Source of the DNA: Ideonella_A intermedia_A
Lineage (GTDB): Bacteria; Pseudomonadota; Gammaproteobacteria; Burkholderiales; Burkholderiaceae_C
Direction: 5' to 3'
NCBI GenBank assembly: GCA_943370175.1
Contig: CALRPU020000023.1
Location: 28,153-92,152, forward strand
Length of the DNA stretch: 64,000 nucleotides
The notes beneath the pieces are model-generated. The model saw only the letters and a list, made by a program, of their open reading frames with translations, did no database searches and was not told where the DNA came from. The position numbers and the translations under genes are program-made. Positions 23,863 through 32,312 of this stretch are shown piece after piece (the first letter of the stretch is position 1; each line of letters begins with the position of its first letter).

Positions 23863-25320
23863 ATGTCGCCCACCTCGGCCTCATCGGCCTTGCCGACCAC
23901 CCTGCCCATCCCGGCCAGCGCCGACTCCCCCGCCGCCGGCGCTGCGGCGGACGTCCAGGCCGGTCGCCTGAGCGCGGCCGACTACGCCCGCCACTTCGCC
24001 GACGCCGCACCGCGCTTCAGCCGCACGCAGGCCCTGGTGGAAGCCGAGCGTTGCCTGTACTGCCACGACGCGCCCTGCGCCACCGCCTGCCCCACGGGCA
24101 TCGACGTGCCCAGCTTCATCCGCCGCATCGCGGAGGACAACCTGCGTGGCGCGGCCCGCGCCATCCTGGACGCCAACCCCCTGGGCGGCACCTGCGCCCG
24201 CGTCTGCCCCACCGAGGTGCTGTGCGAACAGGTCTGCGTGCGCACCACGCAGCAGGGCAAGCCGGTGGAAATCGGCCGCCTGCAGCGCTACGCCGTGGAC
24301 GCGGTGATGGACCGGCCGCTGTCGGCATTGTTTCCGCGCGCGCCCCGCACCGGTCGCCACGTGGCGGTGGTGGGCGCCGGGCCGGCCGGCCTGGCCTGCG
24401 CGGTCACGCTGGCGCGGCTCGGGCACGAGGTCACGGTGCACGACGCGCGGCCCAAAGGCGGCGGGCTCAACGAGTACGGCCTGGCCACCTACAAGGTGGC
24501 AGGTGACTTCGCGCAGGCGGAACTGAACTGGCTGCTGGGCATCGGCGGGATCGCGCTGAAGACCGGCTGGCGGCTGGAAATCGGCGCGCAGGTGGCTGCG
24601 CTGCGCGAACAGCACGACGCCGTCTTCCTGGCCATCGGCCTGGGCACCACGCCCAGCCTGGGCGTGCCGGGCGAAACGCTGAACGGGGTGCGCGACGCGG
24701 TCGACTTCATCGCCGACCTGCGCCAGGCCGCCGACCCGGCGCAGTTGCCCATCGGCCGCCGCGTGGTGGTGATCGGTGGCGGCATGACGGCGGTGGACGC
24801 CGCGGTGCAAAGCCGCCTGCTGGGCGCCGAGTCGGTGCACATGGTTTACCGCCGGGGCCCGCAGGCGATGGGCGCGTCGGCCGCCGAACAGGACTGGGCG
24901 CTGACCCATGGCGTGAGCATCCACCACCACCTGGCCCCCATCGAGGTGCTGGGCGAACACGGCCACGCCACGGCGGTGCGCTTCGCCCGCCAGGCGGTCG
25001 TCGACGGCGGCCTGCAGCCCACCGGCGAGACGCTCACGCTGGCGGCGGACATGGTTTTCAAGGCCATCGGCCAGCGGCTGGACATCAGCGTGCTGGGCGG
25101 GGCGGGCCTCGCGCTGCAGTCGGGTCGCGTGGTGGCCGACGACGACGGCCGCACCGGCGTGCCCGGCGTCTACGTGGGCGGCGACTGCCGCCTGGGCGGG
25201 CGCGACCTCACCGTCGAAGCCGTCGAGGACGGCAAGCGCGCCGCCCGCGCCATCCACGCCCAACTGCTGGCCCAAGCCGATGCGGGCAACCCGCCCGCCG
25301 CCCAACCCCACGCCGCCTGA
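23863..25320 (+). CDS. preT: NAD-dependent dihydropyrimidine dehydrogenase subunit PreT
   Basis: A 485-residue flavoprotein, the NADH-oxidising half of the enzyme that reduces uracil and thymine to dihydropyrimidines. The N-terminal iron-sulfur region has CLYCHDAPCATACPTGIDVP and GTCARVCPTEVLCEQVCV (about residues 64-125). It is followed by an FAD motif VAVVGAGPAGLACAVTLARLG, KGGGLNEYGLATYKV, and an NAD motif VVVIGGGMTAVDAAV. GVYVGGDCRLGGRDLTVEAVEDGKRAA closes the FAD domain. The length matches PreT. It is followed by preA after 12 bases. A RutR-like operator lies upstream. Confidence 0.95.
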   Translation: MSPTSASSALPTTLPIPASADSPAAGAAADVQAGRLSAADYARHFADAAPRFSRTQALVEAERCLYCHDAPCATACPTGIDVPSFIRRIAEDNLRGAARAILDANPLGGTCARVCPTEVLCEQVCVRTTQQGKPVEIGRLQRYAVDAVMDRPLSALFPRAPRTGRHVAVVGAGPAGLACAVTLARLGHEVTVHDARPKGGGLNEYGLATYKVAGDFAQAELNWLLGIGGIALKTGWRLEIGAQVAALREQHDAVFLAIGLGTTPSLGVPGETLNGVRDAVDFIADLRQAADPAQLPIGRRVVVIGGGMTAVDAAVQSRLLGAESVHMVYRRGPQAMGASAAEQDWALTHGVSIHHHLAPIEVLGEHGHATAVRFARQAVVDGGLQPTGETLTLAADMVFKAIGQRLDISVLGGAGLALQSGRVVADDDGRTGVPGVYVGGDCRLGGRDLTVEAVEDGKRAARAIHAQLLAQADAGNPPAAQPHAA

Positions 25321-25332
25321 AGGAGCACGCCC

Positions 25333-26640
25333 ATGGCCGACCTGAGCAATGTCTTTGCGGGCATCCGCAGCCCCAACCCCTTCTGGCTGGCGTCCGCGCC
25401 GCCCACCGACAAGGCCTACAACGTCAACCGCGCCTTCGAAGCCGGCTGGGGCGGCGTGGTCTGGAAGACGCTGGGCGAGGACGGCCCGCCGGTGGTCAAC
25501 GTCAACGGCCCGCGCTACGGCGCACTGCTGACGCCCGACCGCAAGCTGCTGGGCTTCAACAACATCGAGCTGATCACCGACCGGCCGCTGCAGCTGAACC
25601 TGGACGAGATCCGCGCCGTCAAGCGCACTTGGCCCGACCGGGCGATGGTGGTCAGCCTGATGGTGCCGTGCAACGAAGCGGCGTGGAAGGCGATCCTGCC
25701 CCGCGTGGAAGACACCGGCGCCGACGGCGTCGAGCTGAACTTCGGCTGCCCGCACGGCATGAGCGAGCGCGGCATGGGCGCGGCCGTGGGCCAGGTGCCC
25801 GAGTACATCGAGATGGTCACCGCCTGGTGCAAGCAACACAGCCGGCTGCCGGTCATCGTGAAGCTCACGCCCAACATCACCGACGTGCGCCAGCCGGCGC
25901 TGGCCGCCAAGCGCGGCGGCGCCGACGCGGTGTCGCTGATCAACACCATCAACTCCATCATGGGCGTGGACCCCGCCACGCTGGCCATGAGCCCCAGCAC
26001 CGCGGGCATGGGCTCGCACGGCGGGTATTGCGGGCCGGCCGTCAAGCCGATCGCGCTGAACATGGTGGCCGAGATCGGGCGCTGGCCGCAGACGGCCGGC
26101 ATCCCGCTGAGCGGCATCGGCGGCGTGGGCACCTGGCGCGACGCGCTGGACTACATCGCCCTGGGCGCCACCAACGTGCAGGTGTGCACCGCGGCCATGA
26201 CCCATGGCTTCAAGATCGTGCAGGAGATGATCGACGGCCTGTCCAACTACATGGACGACATGGGCTTCAAGACCACCGCCGACTTCCAGGGCCGCGCGCT
26301 GCCCACCGTCACCGACTGGCAGTACCTGAACCTGAACGCCATCAGCAAGGCGGTGATCGACCAGGACCAGTGCATTTCCTGCGGGCGCTGCCACATCGCC
26401 TGCGAGGACACCTCCCACCAGGCCATCAGCGCCAGCAAGAACGGCCAACGCCACTTCGAGGTGATGGAAGACGAGTGCGTGGGCTGCAACCTGTGCGTGA
26501 CCGTCTGCCCGGTGCCCGAATGCATCACGCTGCGCACGCTGGCCCCGGGCGAGGTCGACGCCCGCACCGGCCAGCCCGCCTTGGCCACCGCCGCCAACTG
26601 GACCGAGCACCCGAACAACCCAATGCGCGCGCTGGCCTGA
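25333..26640 (+). CDS. preA: NAD-dependent dihydropyrimidine dehydrogenase subunit PreA
   Basis: A 435-residue catalytic subunit. The FMN TIM barrel resembles dihydroorotate dehydrogenase, with NPFWLASAPPTDKAYNVNRAFEAGWGGVVWKTLG, the MVPCNEAAW active-site cysteine loop, ELNFGCPHGMSERGMG and GIGGVGTWRDALDYIALGATNVQVCTAAM. The C-terminus has two 4Fe-4S clusters (CISCGRCHIACED and CVGCNLCVTVCPVPEC). With PreT it reduces uracil/thymine, the first step of reductive pyrimidine breakdown. Shine-Dalgarno AAGGAG is at 25320-25325, overlapping the preT stop. Confidence 0.96.
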   Translation: MADLSNVFAGIRSPNPFWLASAPPTDKAYNVNRAFEAGWGGVVWKTLGEDGPPVVNVNGPRYGALLTPDRKLLGFNNIELITDRPLQLNLDEIRAVKRTWPDRAMVVSLMVPCNEAAWKAILPRVEDTGADGVELNFGCPHGMSERGMGAAVGQVPEYIEMVTAWCKQHSRLPVIVKLTPNITDVRQPALAAKRGGADAVSLINTINSIMGVDPATLAMSPSTAGMGSHGGYCGPAVKPIALNMVAEIGRWPQTAGIPLSGIGGVGTWRDALDYIALGATNVQVCTAAMTHGFKIVQEMIDGLSNYMDDMGFKTTADFQGRALPTVTDWQYLNLNAISKAVIDQDQCISCGRCHIACEDTSHQAISASKNGQRHFEVMEDECVGCNLCVTVCPVPECITLRTLAPGEVDARTGQPALATAANWTEHPNNPMRALA

Positions 26641-26740
26641 GCGCCAGCCCCTATGCCCTCAGGCTTGACCGTTCTGCTCGCTGGCGCAAGGATGCGTCGG
26701 CGTGAACCGTCTCGGCCCATCCCCCTTTGAGGAACCACCC

Positions 26741-28183
26741 ATGCCCTCCTTGCTGATTCGTGGCGGTACCGTCGTCAACGCGGACCGCGAGTTCCAGGCC
26801 GATGTGCTGTGCGTGGACGGCCGCATTGCCGCGGTCGGCGCGGCGCTGGAAGCCCCGGCCGGCGCGCAAGTGCTGGACGCCGGCGGCCAGTACGTGATGC
26901 CCGGCGGCATCGACCCGCACACCCACATGCAACTGCCCTTCATGGGCACCGTCACCCGCGACGACTTCTTCAGCGGCACCGCCGCCGCGCTGGCCGGCGG
27001 CACCACCACCATCATCGACTTCGTCATTCCCGACCCGAAGGAGCCGCTGATCGACGCCTACCGCAAGTGGCGCGGCTGGGCCGAGAAGTCGGCCAGCGAC
27101 TACAGCTTTCACGTGGCCGTGACCTGGTGGGACGACAGCGTGCACCGCGACATGGGCACGCTCGTCCAGGACGAAGGCGTCAACAGCTTCAAGCACTTCA
27201 TGGCCTACAAGAACGCCATCATGTGCGACGACGAAACCCTGGTGAACAGCTTCCGCCGCGCGCTGGAACTGGGCGCCATGCCCACGGTGCACGCCGAGAA
27301 CGGCGAGCTGGTCTACCTGCTGCAGGCCGAGATGAAAGCCCGCGGCATCACCGGCCCGGAAGGCCACCCGCTGAGCCGCCCGCCCGCGGTGGAAGCCGAG
27401 GCCGCGCAGCGCGCCATCGCCATCGCCGACGTGCTGAACGTGCCGATCTACGTGGTGCACGTCAGTTGCGCCGAATCGGCCGAGGCCATTGCGCGCGCCC
27501 GGGCGCGCGGCCAGCGGGTGTACGGCGAAGTGCTGGCCGGCCACCTGACGCTGACCGACGAGGTCTACCGCGACCCGCGCTTCGAGTTCGCCGCCGGCCA
27601 CGTGATGAGCCCGCCCTTCCGCCCGGCCGGGCATTCCCAGATGCTGTGGCGCGGCCTGCAATCGGGCAACCTGCACACCACCGCCACCGACCACTGCACC
27701 TTCTGCGCCGAACAGAAGGCCGCGGGCCGCGACGACTTCAGCAAGATCCCCAACGGCTGCGGCGGAGTGGAGGAACGGCTGGCCGTGCTGTGGCACGAAG
27801 GCGTCAACGCCGGCCGGCTGACGCCCAGCGAGTTCGTGGCCGTGACCTCGGCCAACGCCGCCAAGCTGTTCAACATCTACCCGCGCAAGGGCTGCATCGT
27901 GGCAGGCGCCGACGCCGACGTGGTGCTGTGGGACCCGACCGCCACCAAGACCCTGTCGGTCAAGACGCAGCATTCGCTGGGCGACTTCAACATCTTCGAA
28001 GGCCGCACCGTGCGTGGCGTGGCCAGTCACACCGTCAGCGGCGGCCGCCTGGTGTGGGCCGACGGCGACCTGCGCGCCGAGCGCGGCGCCGGCCGCTACG
28101 TCAAGCGCCCGCCCTTCGGCCCGCAATTCGACGCCTTGAAGCGCAAGGCCGACCGCGAAGCGCCCACCGCCGTGGCGCGCTGA
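26741..28183 (+). CDS. hydA: Dihydropyrimidinase
   Basis: A 480-residue zinc amidohydrolase that opens dihydrouracil/dihydrothymine to N-carbamoyl-beta-amino acids. It carries the metal-binding GGIDPHTHMQLPFMG (His-x-His), the carbamylated lysine in NSFKHFMAYKNAI, the metal histidines in PTVHAENGELV and VVHVSCAES, and TDHCTFCAEQK with the conserved Asp. The length is typical of the family. ATG 26741 has a good Shine-Dalgarno (GAGGAA). A GTG at 26702 would add 13 unconserved residues. It is the third gene of the catabolic arm, 100 bases after preA. Confidence 0.95.
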   Translation: MPSLLIRGGTVVNADREFQADVLCVDGRIAAVGAALEAPAGAQVLDAGGQYVMPGGIDPHTHMQLPFMGTVTRDDFFSGTAAALAGGTTTIIDFVIPDPKEPLIDAYRKWRGWAEKSASDYSFHVAVTWWDDSVHRDMGTLVQDEGVNSFKHFMAYKNAIMCDDETLVNSFRRALELGAMPTVHAENGELVYLLQAEMKARGITGPEGHPLSRPPAVEAEAAQRAIAIADVLNVPIYVVHVSCAESAEAIARARARGQRVYGEVLAGHLTLTDEVYRDPRFEFAAGHVMSPPFRPAGHSQMLWRGLQSGNLHTTATDHCTFCAEQKAAGRDDFSKIPNGCGGVEERLAVLWHEGVNAGRLTPSEFVAVTSANAAKLFNIYPRKGCIVAGADADVVLWDPTATKTLSVKTQHSLGDFNIFEGRTVRGVASHTVSGGRLVWADGDLRAERGAGRYVKRPPFGPQFDALKRKADREAPTAVAR

Positions 28184-28299
28184 GCGGGCCAGGCCGGCGC
28201 CCACCCACCAGCCTTCGCCCTCATGGCGGCCACCGCCGACGCAGCCGCCTCGCCCTGCCCATCCACCCCCTGCCCGGCCCGCCGCGGCCGCCCCGCCCC

Positions 28300-29571
28300 A
28301 TGGACATGACCATTCCCCCCCTGCCCGAGCGCGTTCAAGGCTTGCGCGTCAACGCCGACCGCCTGTGGGACTCGCTGATGAGCCTGGCCCGCATCGGCGC
28401 CACCGACAAAGGCGGCGTGTGCCGCCTGGCGCTGAGCGACCTCGACCAGCAAGGCCGCGACCTCGTCAGCCAATGGGCGCGCGAGGCGGGCATGACCATC
28501 ACCATCGACCAGATCGGCAACGGCTTTTTGCGCCGCCCGGGCCGCAACAACAGCCTGCCGCCGGTGATGACCGGCAGCCACATCGACACCCAGCCCACCG
28601 GCGGCAAGTTCGACGGCAACTACGGCGTGCTGGCCGGCCTGGAGGTGGTGCGCACGCTGAACGACCATGGCATCGAGACCGAAGCGCCCATCGAGGTGGC
28701 CTGGTGGACCAACGAAGAAGGCTCGCGCTTCGTGCCGGTCATGATGGGTTCGGGCGTGTTCGCCAAGGCCTTCACGCTGGAACACGCCTACGCCGCGAAA
28801 GACGCGGACGGCAAGACGGTGCACGAGGAACTGCAACGCATCGGCTACGTGGGCCCGGAGGAGCCGGGCGACCACCCCATTGGCAGCTACTTCGAAACCC
28901 ACATCGAACAAGGCCCGGTGCTGGAAGACCACGACGTCACCATCGGCGTGGTCACCGGCGTGCTGGGCATCCGCTGGTACGACTGCGTGGTCACCGGCAT
29001 GGAGGCCCACGCCGGCCCCACGCCCATGGCCCTGCGCCGCGACGCGCTGCAGGTGGCCGCTACGCTGATGCAGGAGGTGGTGGCCTGCGCGCACCGCCAC
29101 CCGCCGCACGGCCGCGGCACGGTGGGCATGGTGCAGGTGCATCCGAACAGCCGCAATGTGATTCCCGGCCGGGTCAAGTTCAGCATCGACCTGCGCAATG
29201 CCAGCGACGCCCTGTGCGAGGCGATGGACGCCGACATCCGCAGCGTGGCCGCGCGGCTGGCCGCCGACAGCGGTCTGTCCATCGAGATCACACCGGTGTC
29301 GGCCTACCCGGCCCAGCCCTTCCATGCCGATTGCGTCGACGCCGTGGGCCGCGCCGCCCAGAAGCTCGGCTACTCCCACATGCCGGTGGTCTCGGGCGCC
29401 GGGCACGACGCGGTCTACATGGCGCGCCTCGCGCCGGCGGGCATGATCTTCATCCCGTGCAAGGACGGCATCAGCCACAACGAAGTCGAAGACGCCCAGC
29501 CCGAGCACATCGCCGCGGGCTGCAACGTGCTGCTGCACGCGATGCTGGAACGTGCCGGGGTGGTGGGCTGA
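28300..29571 (+). CDS. M20-type N-carbamoyl-beta-amino acid hydrolase (Zn-dependent)
   Basis: A 423-residue amidase/hydantoinase/carbamoylase of the M20 family. It shows GSHIDTQPTGGKFDGNYGVLAGLEVV (metal His and Asp), WTNEEGSRF (catalytic/bridging Glu), THIEQGPVLE (metal His), the dimerisation domain GIRWYDCVVTGMEAHAGPTPM, and SGAGHDAVYMARLAPAGMIFIPCKDGISHNEVE. In this context it is the beta-ureidopropionase step, releasing beta-alanine or beta-aminoisobutyrate, CO2 and ammonia. The family also includes allantoate amidohydrolases, but the neighbours favour the pyrimidine role. It completes the pathway preT-preA-hydA-hydrolase. Confidence 0.9.
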   Translation: MDMTIPPLPERVQGLRVNADRLWDSLMSLARIGATDKGGVCRLALSDLDQQGRDLVSQWAREAGMTITIDQIGNGFLRRPGRNNSLPPVMTGSHIDTQPTGGKFDGNYGVLAGLEVVRTLNDHGIETEAPIEVAWWTNEEGSRFVPVMMGSGVFAKAFTLEHAYAAKDADGKTVHEELQRIGYVGPEEPGDHPIGSYFETHIEQGPVLEDHDVTIGVVTGVLGIRWYDCVVTGMEAHAGPTPMALRRDALQVAATLMQEVVACAHRHPPHGRGTVGMVQVHPNSRNVIPGRVKFSIDLRNASDALCEAMDADIRSVAARLAADSGLSIEITPVSAYPAQPFHADCVDAVGRAAQKLGYSHMPVVSGAGHDAVYMARLAPAGMIFIPCKDGISHNEVEDAQPEHIAAGCNVLLHAMLERAGVVG

Positions 29572-29735
29572 GGCTGCGGCCGCGCCACGTGTCGACCCCA
29601 CCGACGAACGGGCACCGCCGCGCGCCACTGCTGCTTGGACAGCGGCGCCGCCACGGTGGTGGGCTGACGCGCTTCGGGTGCGCCCACTGGGCAAGATCGG
29701 CCCCGGCCCCGGCCGTGGCTTGGGCATGGGCGCGC

Positions 29736-30896
29736 TCAATGCGCGCCGGGCGCGAGGGGCGTGAGGGGGGCTGGGCCGAAGAATCTCACCGCCAGGCGCG
29801 CCACCTCGCGTTGCAAGTCCGCTGAGGCAGCAGCCGCTGCTGCCGCCGTCGTCTCGCTCTTCGCCGGCAAGCGGCCGCCCGCCAGCCGGACGCTGGCGTC
29901 GAGGAAGGCCCGCGGGCCCTCGCGCCAGTGGACGGGTTCGTCGTGGAGCCCCGGCAACACGCTGACGCCCAGCAGCTCGCCGATGCGAACGTCGGCAGTG
30001 AAGCGCGCAGCCAGCTCTTCGCGCGCAGCGAAAAAGGCATCGATCTGCGACGCGGACCAGACCTTGCTCCAGCGCACCAATTCCCGCTCGGGGCTCAGCA
30101 GCTCGTCGGCCACGTCGAAGCCAGCGTCAGGGATGCGGCGCCAGGCGCGAAGCAGGTCCATGCTGCGCTGGCGCCTGACGGGAACCAGGCCCGGCGCATG
30201 CCCTCCCGCGGCCAGGACGCCCCGGGCGACCAGCTCCGCGCAGTAAAGGGCCGAGCCGTCCCGGCTGTCAAAGGCGTCGTCGTACGGCGTGTCGCGCTGC
30301 CAGTGGTCGCGGGCGAAGTCCACCAGCCGCTGCCCGTCCACGCCCGGTGGCGGGCTGAACAGGCCGTAGACCTTGGTCTCGCTGTCAACCGCCTCGCGGA
30401 ACGGGCGTCGCCGGGCGCCGCGCGACGCCACGCGCGTGGCCGCGCCCGCGCTCACGTCGGCGTGGCGCTGCTGCGCGGCGCCAGGGGCGGCTTCGTTCAT
30501 GTCGTAAACCCACACACCATCGGCCTCGACCGACACGATGCCAATGTGCGACCAGCGCTGGAAGCGCTGCGGGAACAGGCCGATCAACATCCCAAGCCCC
30601 GTGGTGTTGGCAATGCCCAACAGCTGGCCCGTGGCCAGGCGGCTGGGTGGCGGTGCGGCGGTGGGCGCCGCGCGGGGCTGGGCCGCGAGGCCGGCCGCCG
30701 GGAAGGCGGCCTGGCGCGGGTCACCCGTCGGCCGCACAACATAGCGGCCGGTGTCTCCTGGCCGCGGAGGCGCCACCTCGTCCGCCACCGGGGCGGGCAA
30801 CAGGGCGCAAGCGGTCAGGGTCAGGCCGCTCAGGAGCGCCAGCGTGGCCTTGAAGGCGGCCCGGGCCAGTGTGGACCGTCCGTCAATTGCGCTCAT
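29736..30896 (-). CDS. YiiX-like permuted papain-fold amidase lipoprotein
   Basis: A 386-residue protein. The lipobox LTLTAC puts the lipidated Cys near residue 30. After a Pro/Ala-rich linker (about 35-90) comes a domain with RWSHIGIVSVEADGVWVYDMNEA (His near 117), DTPYDDAFDSRDGSALYCAELVARGVLAA (Cys near 219 in a YCAELV motif). The His-then-Cys order and YC(A/S)ELV motif fit the permuted NlpC/P60-like YiiX/C92 group of putative cysteine amidases. The C-terminal third is not recognised. ATG 30896 is preferred over TTG 30914. It may act on peptidoglycan, lipid or another amide in the periplasm. The gene lies inside the pyrimidine cluster but has no RutR-like box. Confidence 0.75.
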   Translation of the reverse strand: MSAIDGRSTLARAAFKATLALLSGLTLTACALLPAPVADEVAPPRPGDTGRYVVRPTGDPRQAAFPAAGLAAQPRAAPTAAPPPSRLATGQLLGIANTTGLGMLIGLFPQRFQRWSHIGIVSVEADGVWVYDMNEAAPGAAQQRHADVSAGAATRVASRGARRRPFREAVDSETKVYGLFSPPPGVDGQRLVDFARDHWQRDTPYDDAFDSRDGSALYCAELVARGVLAAGGHAPGLVPVRRQRSMDLLRAWRRIPDAGFDVADELLSPERELVRWSKVWSASQIDAFFAAREELAARFTADVRIGELLGVSVLPGLHDEPVHWREGPRAFLDASVRLAGGRLPAKSETTAAAAAAASADLQREVARLAVRFFGPAPLTPLAPGAH

Positions 30897-31112
30897 GGAA
30901 GGCGTCTTTTCCAAAGGACGGCATGGGGAATCTCAGCGACAGTGACCGGGGCCTTCAGAATACCCGTGCCGGCGACTCGGCTTCTGAATAGAATCGAGCT
31001 GAGGCTTGGCCAGCCAGCGCAAGCTGGGGCAGAGTCGCGTTGGATCGGTTCCACGCTCGAGCCGGACCCTCCTCCCATCAGATCAACAGCGAACCCACAG
31101 CGGAGTCAAGCC

Positions 31113-31577
31113 ATGCGTCACCTTCTCACGATCGCAGCGCTGTCAGCCACGGCCTTCGCCGCGAACGCAGCGGAATCCATCGGCACCCTCGGCAAGGTCG
31201 AAGGCGCGGTCACCGTTGGCGGCTCGGGCCTGGTGACGGCCGCCCGCCAAGGCGCCACGCTCAAGGCCGGCGACACCATCACCGTGTCGTCGACCGGCAA
31301 GGTCACGGTCATGCTGAAAGACGGCTGCGTGCTGCCGCTGCGGGGCAGCCAGTACCTGAGGCTCGACGCCAAGCTGACCTGCAGCCAGCTGTTCGCCAGC
31401 GTGGTGCAACTGAACAGCCCCTACCGTCAGGCGGCCGAAGGCAGCGGCGGCGGGCTCATCGGCACCGGCGCGGCGGCCGGCGGTGGCGCCGCGGGATTGA
31501 TCATTCCCGCGCTGGTCTTCACCGCGCCGCTCGTCGGCCAGCGCCTGGACAACGGCATCGACGTGTCGGGCAACTGA
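31113..31577 (+). CDS. Exported FecR-like protein of unknown function
   Basis: A 154-residue protein with a signal peptide (MRHLLTIAALSATAFAANA). The mature part has the beta-rich pattern seen in FecR-type periplasmic domains: GKVEGAVTVGGSGLVTAARQGATLKAGDTITVSS, then KVTVMLKDGCVLPLRGSQYLRLD with two cysteines. A Gly/Ala-rich hydrophobic segment (about 110-140, GGGLIGTGAAAGGGAAGLIIPALVF) could be a membrane-associated or glycine-zipper-like helix. It is divergent from the amidase lipoprotein, sharing a 216-base intergenic region. A possible -10 (TAGAAT) is at 30989-30994. Function unknown. Confidence 0.65.
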   Translation: MRHLLTIAALSATAFAANAAESIGTLGKVEGAVTVGGSGLVTAARQGATLKAGDTITVSSTGKVTVMLKDGCVLPLRGSQYLRLDAKLTCSQLFASVVQLNSPYRQAAEGSGGGLIGTGAAAGGGAAGLIIPALVFTAPLVGQRLDNGIDVSGN

Positions 31578-31635
31578 GCCTGCGCGGGCGGTCAACGTTT
31601 CAGGCTCGGCCTGACGTCACCGCTGCGCCTCGCCG

Positions 31636-31653
31636 CCGGTCGTCAACGACCGG
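31636..31653. terminator. Bidirectional hairpin between convergent genes
   Basis: A perfect 8-bp stem (CCGGTCGT 31636-31643, ACGACCGG 31646-31653) with a 2-base loop lies in the 87-base gap between the FecR-like gene and the convergent tetR gene. There is no clear T tract on either side. Confidence 0.5.
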
Positions 31654-31664
31654 ACGGCGGTCAT

Positions 31665-32312
31665 TCACCCCAGGCCACAGGCACGGAGCACCCACTGCTC
31701 GACGTGCCGAGCCGCGCGCTGGTGGTCTGCCGCGGTCATCTCGTCGCGGCCCAGCACGGCCCGCACCTGCACTTCGAAGTCGGCATAGGTTTGGGTGGAG
31801 GCCCACACCGTGAAAAACAGGTGGACCGGGTCCACCTTGGCCATGCGGCCCTGCGCGATCCAGGCTTCGACGACGGCGGCCTTGCGCTGCACCGTGGCGC
31901 GCAAGTCCGTGCGCAGCAGGTCGCCCACGACCTGCGCCCCGTGCAACAGCTCGTTGGCGTACACGCGGGAGGCGTCCGGGCGCTGACGGCTCATCGTCAT
32001 CTTGGCCCGGACATAACGGGACAAGGCCTCCCGCGGGTCCGCGTCCACGGTCAGGTCGTCCATGGGCACCAACCAGTCGTGCAGGGTGCGCGCCAGCACC
32101 GCACGGTACAGCGCGTCCTTGCTGCCGAAGTAGTAATGGAGGTTGGCCTTGGGCAAGCCCGCCTCCTCGGCGATGGCCGCCATCGTGGCGCCGCTGAAGC
32201 CCGTGCGGGCAAACACCCGCTCGGCGGCCCCCAGGATGCGGGCTTCGTTGGTTTCGCGGATCTGCCCCTTGGCGGTGCCGTCTTCTGCCGCGGCGCGCAG
32301 GCCCGGACTCAC
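31665..32312 (-). CDS. TetR-family regulator, RutR-like
   Basis: A 215-residue repressor. The TetR N-terminus is ILGAAERVFARTGFSGATMAAIAEEAGLPKANLHYYFGSKDALYRAVL (HTH at about residues 42-61). The C-terminal part (RTLHDWLVPMDDLTVDADPREALSRYVRAKM, SRVYANELLHGAQVV) has the pattern of the RutR/YcdC pyrimidine sensors. The GTG start at 32312 overlaps the stop of the binding-protein gene by 4 bases, so it is coupled to the transporter operon as its last gene. It probably senses uracil or thymine and binds the two similar palindromes at 23797-23812 and 36189-36204. Confidence 0.88.
   Translation of the reverse strand: MSPGLRAAAEDGTAKGQIRETNEARILGAAERVFARTGFSGATMAAIAEEAGLPKANLHYYFGSKDALYRAVLARTLHDWLVPMDDLTVDADPREALSRYVRAKMTMSRQRPDASRVYANELLHGAQVVGDLLRTDLRATVQRKAAVVEAWIAQGRMAKVDPVHLFFTVWASTQTYADFEVQVRAVLGRDEMTAADHQRAARHVEQWVLRACGLG

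Noticed and set aside
23881..26610. A 909-codon open frame on the minus strand, opposite preT and preA
   Set aside because: It is His/Val/Gly/Arg-rich shadow sequence of high-GC coding DNA. The plus strand carries complete PreT and PreA with all iron-sulfur motifs.
30897..30914. TTG start at 30914 for the amidase lipoprotein
   Set aside because: ATG 30896 gives a normal lipoprotein signal peptide. The extra six residues add nothing.
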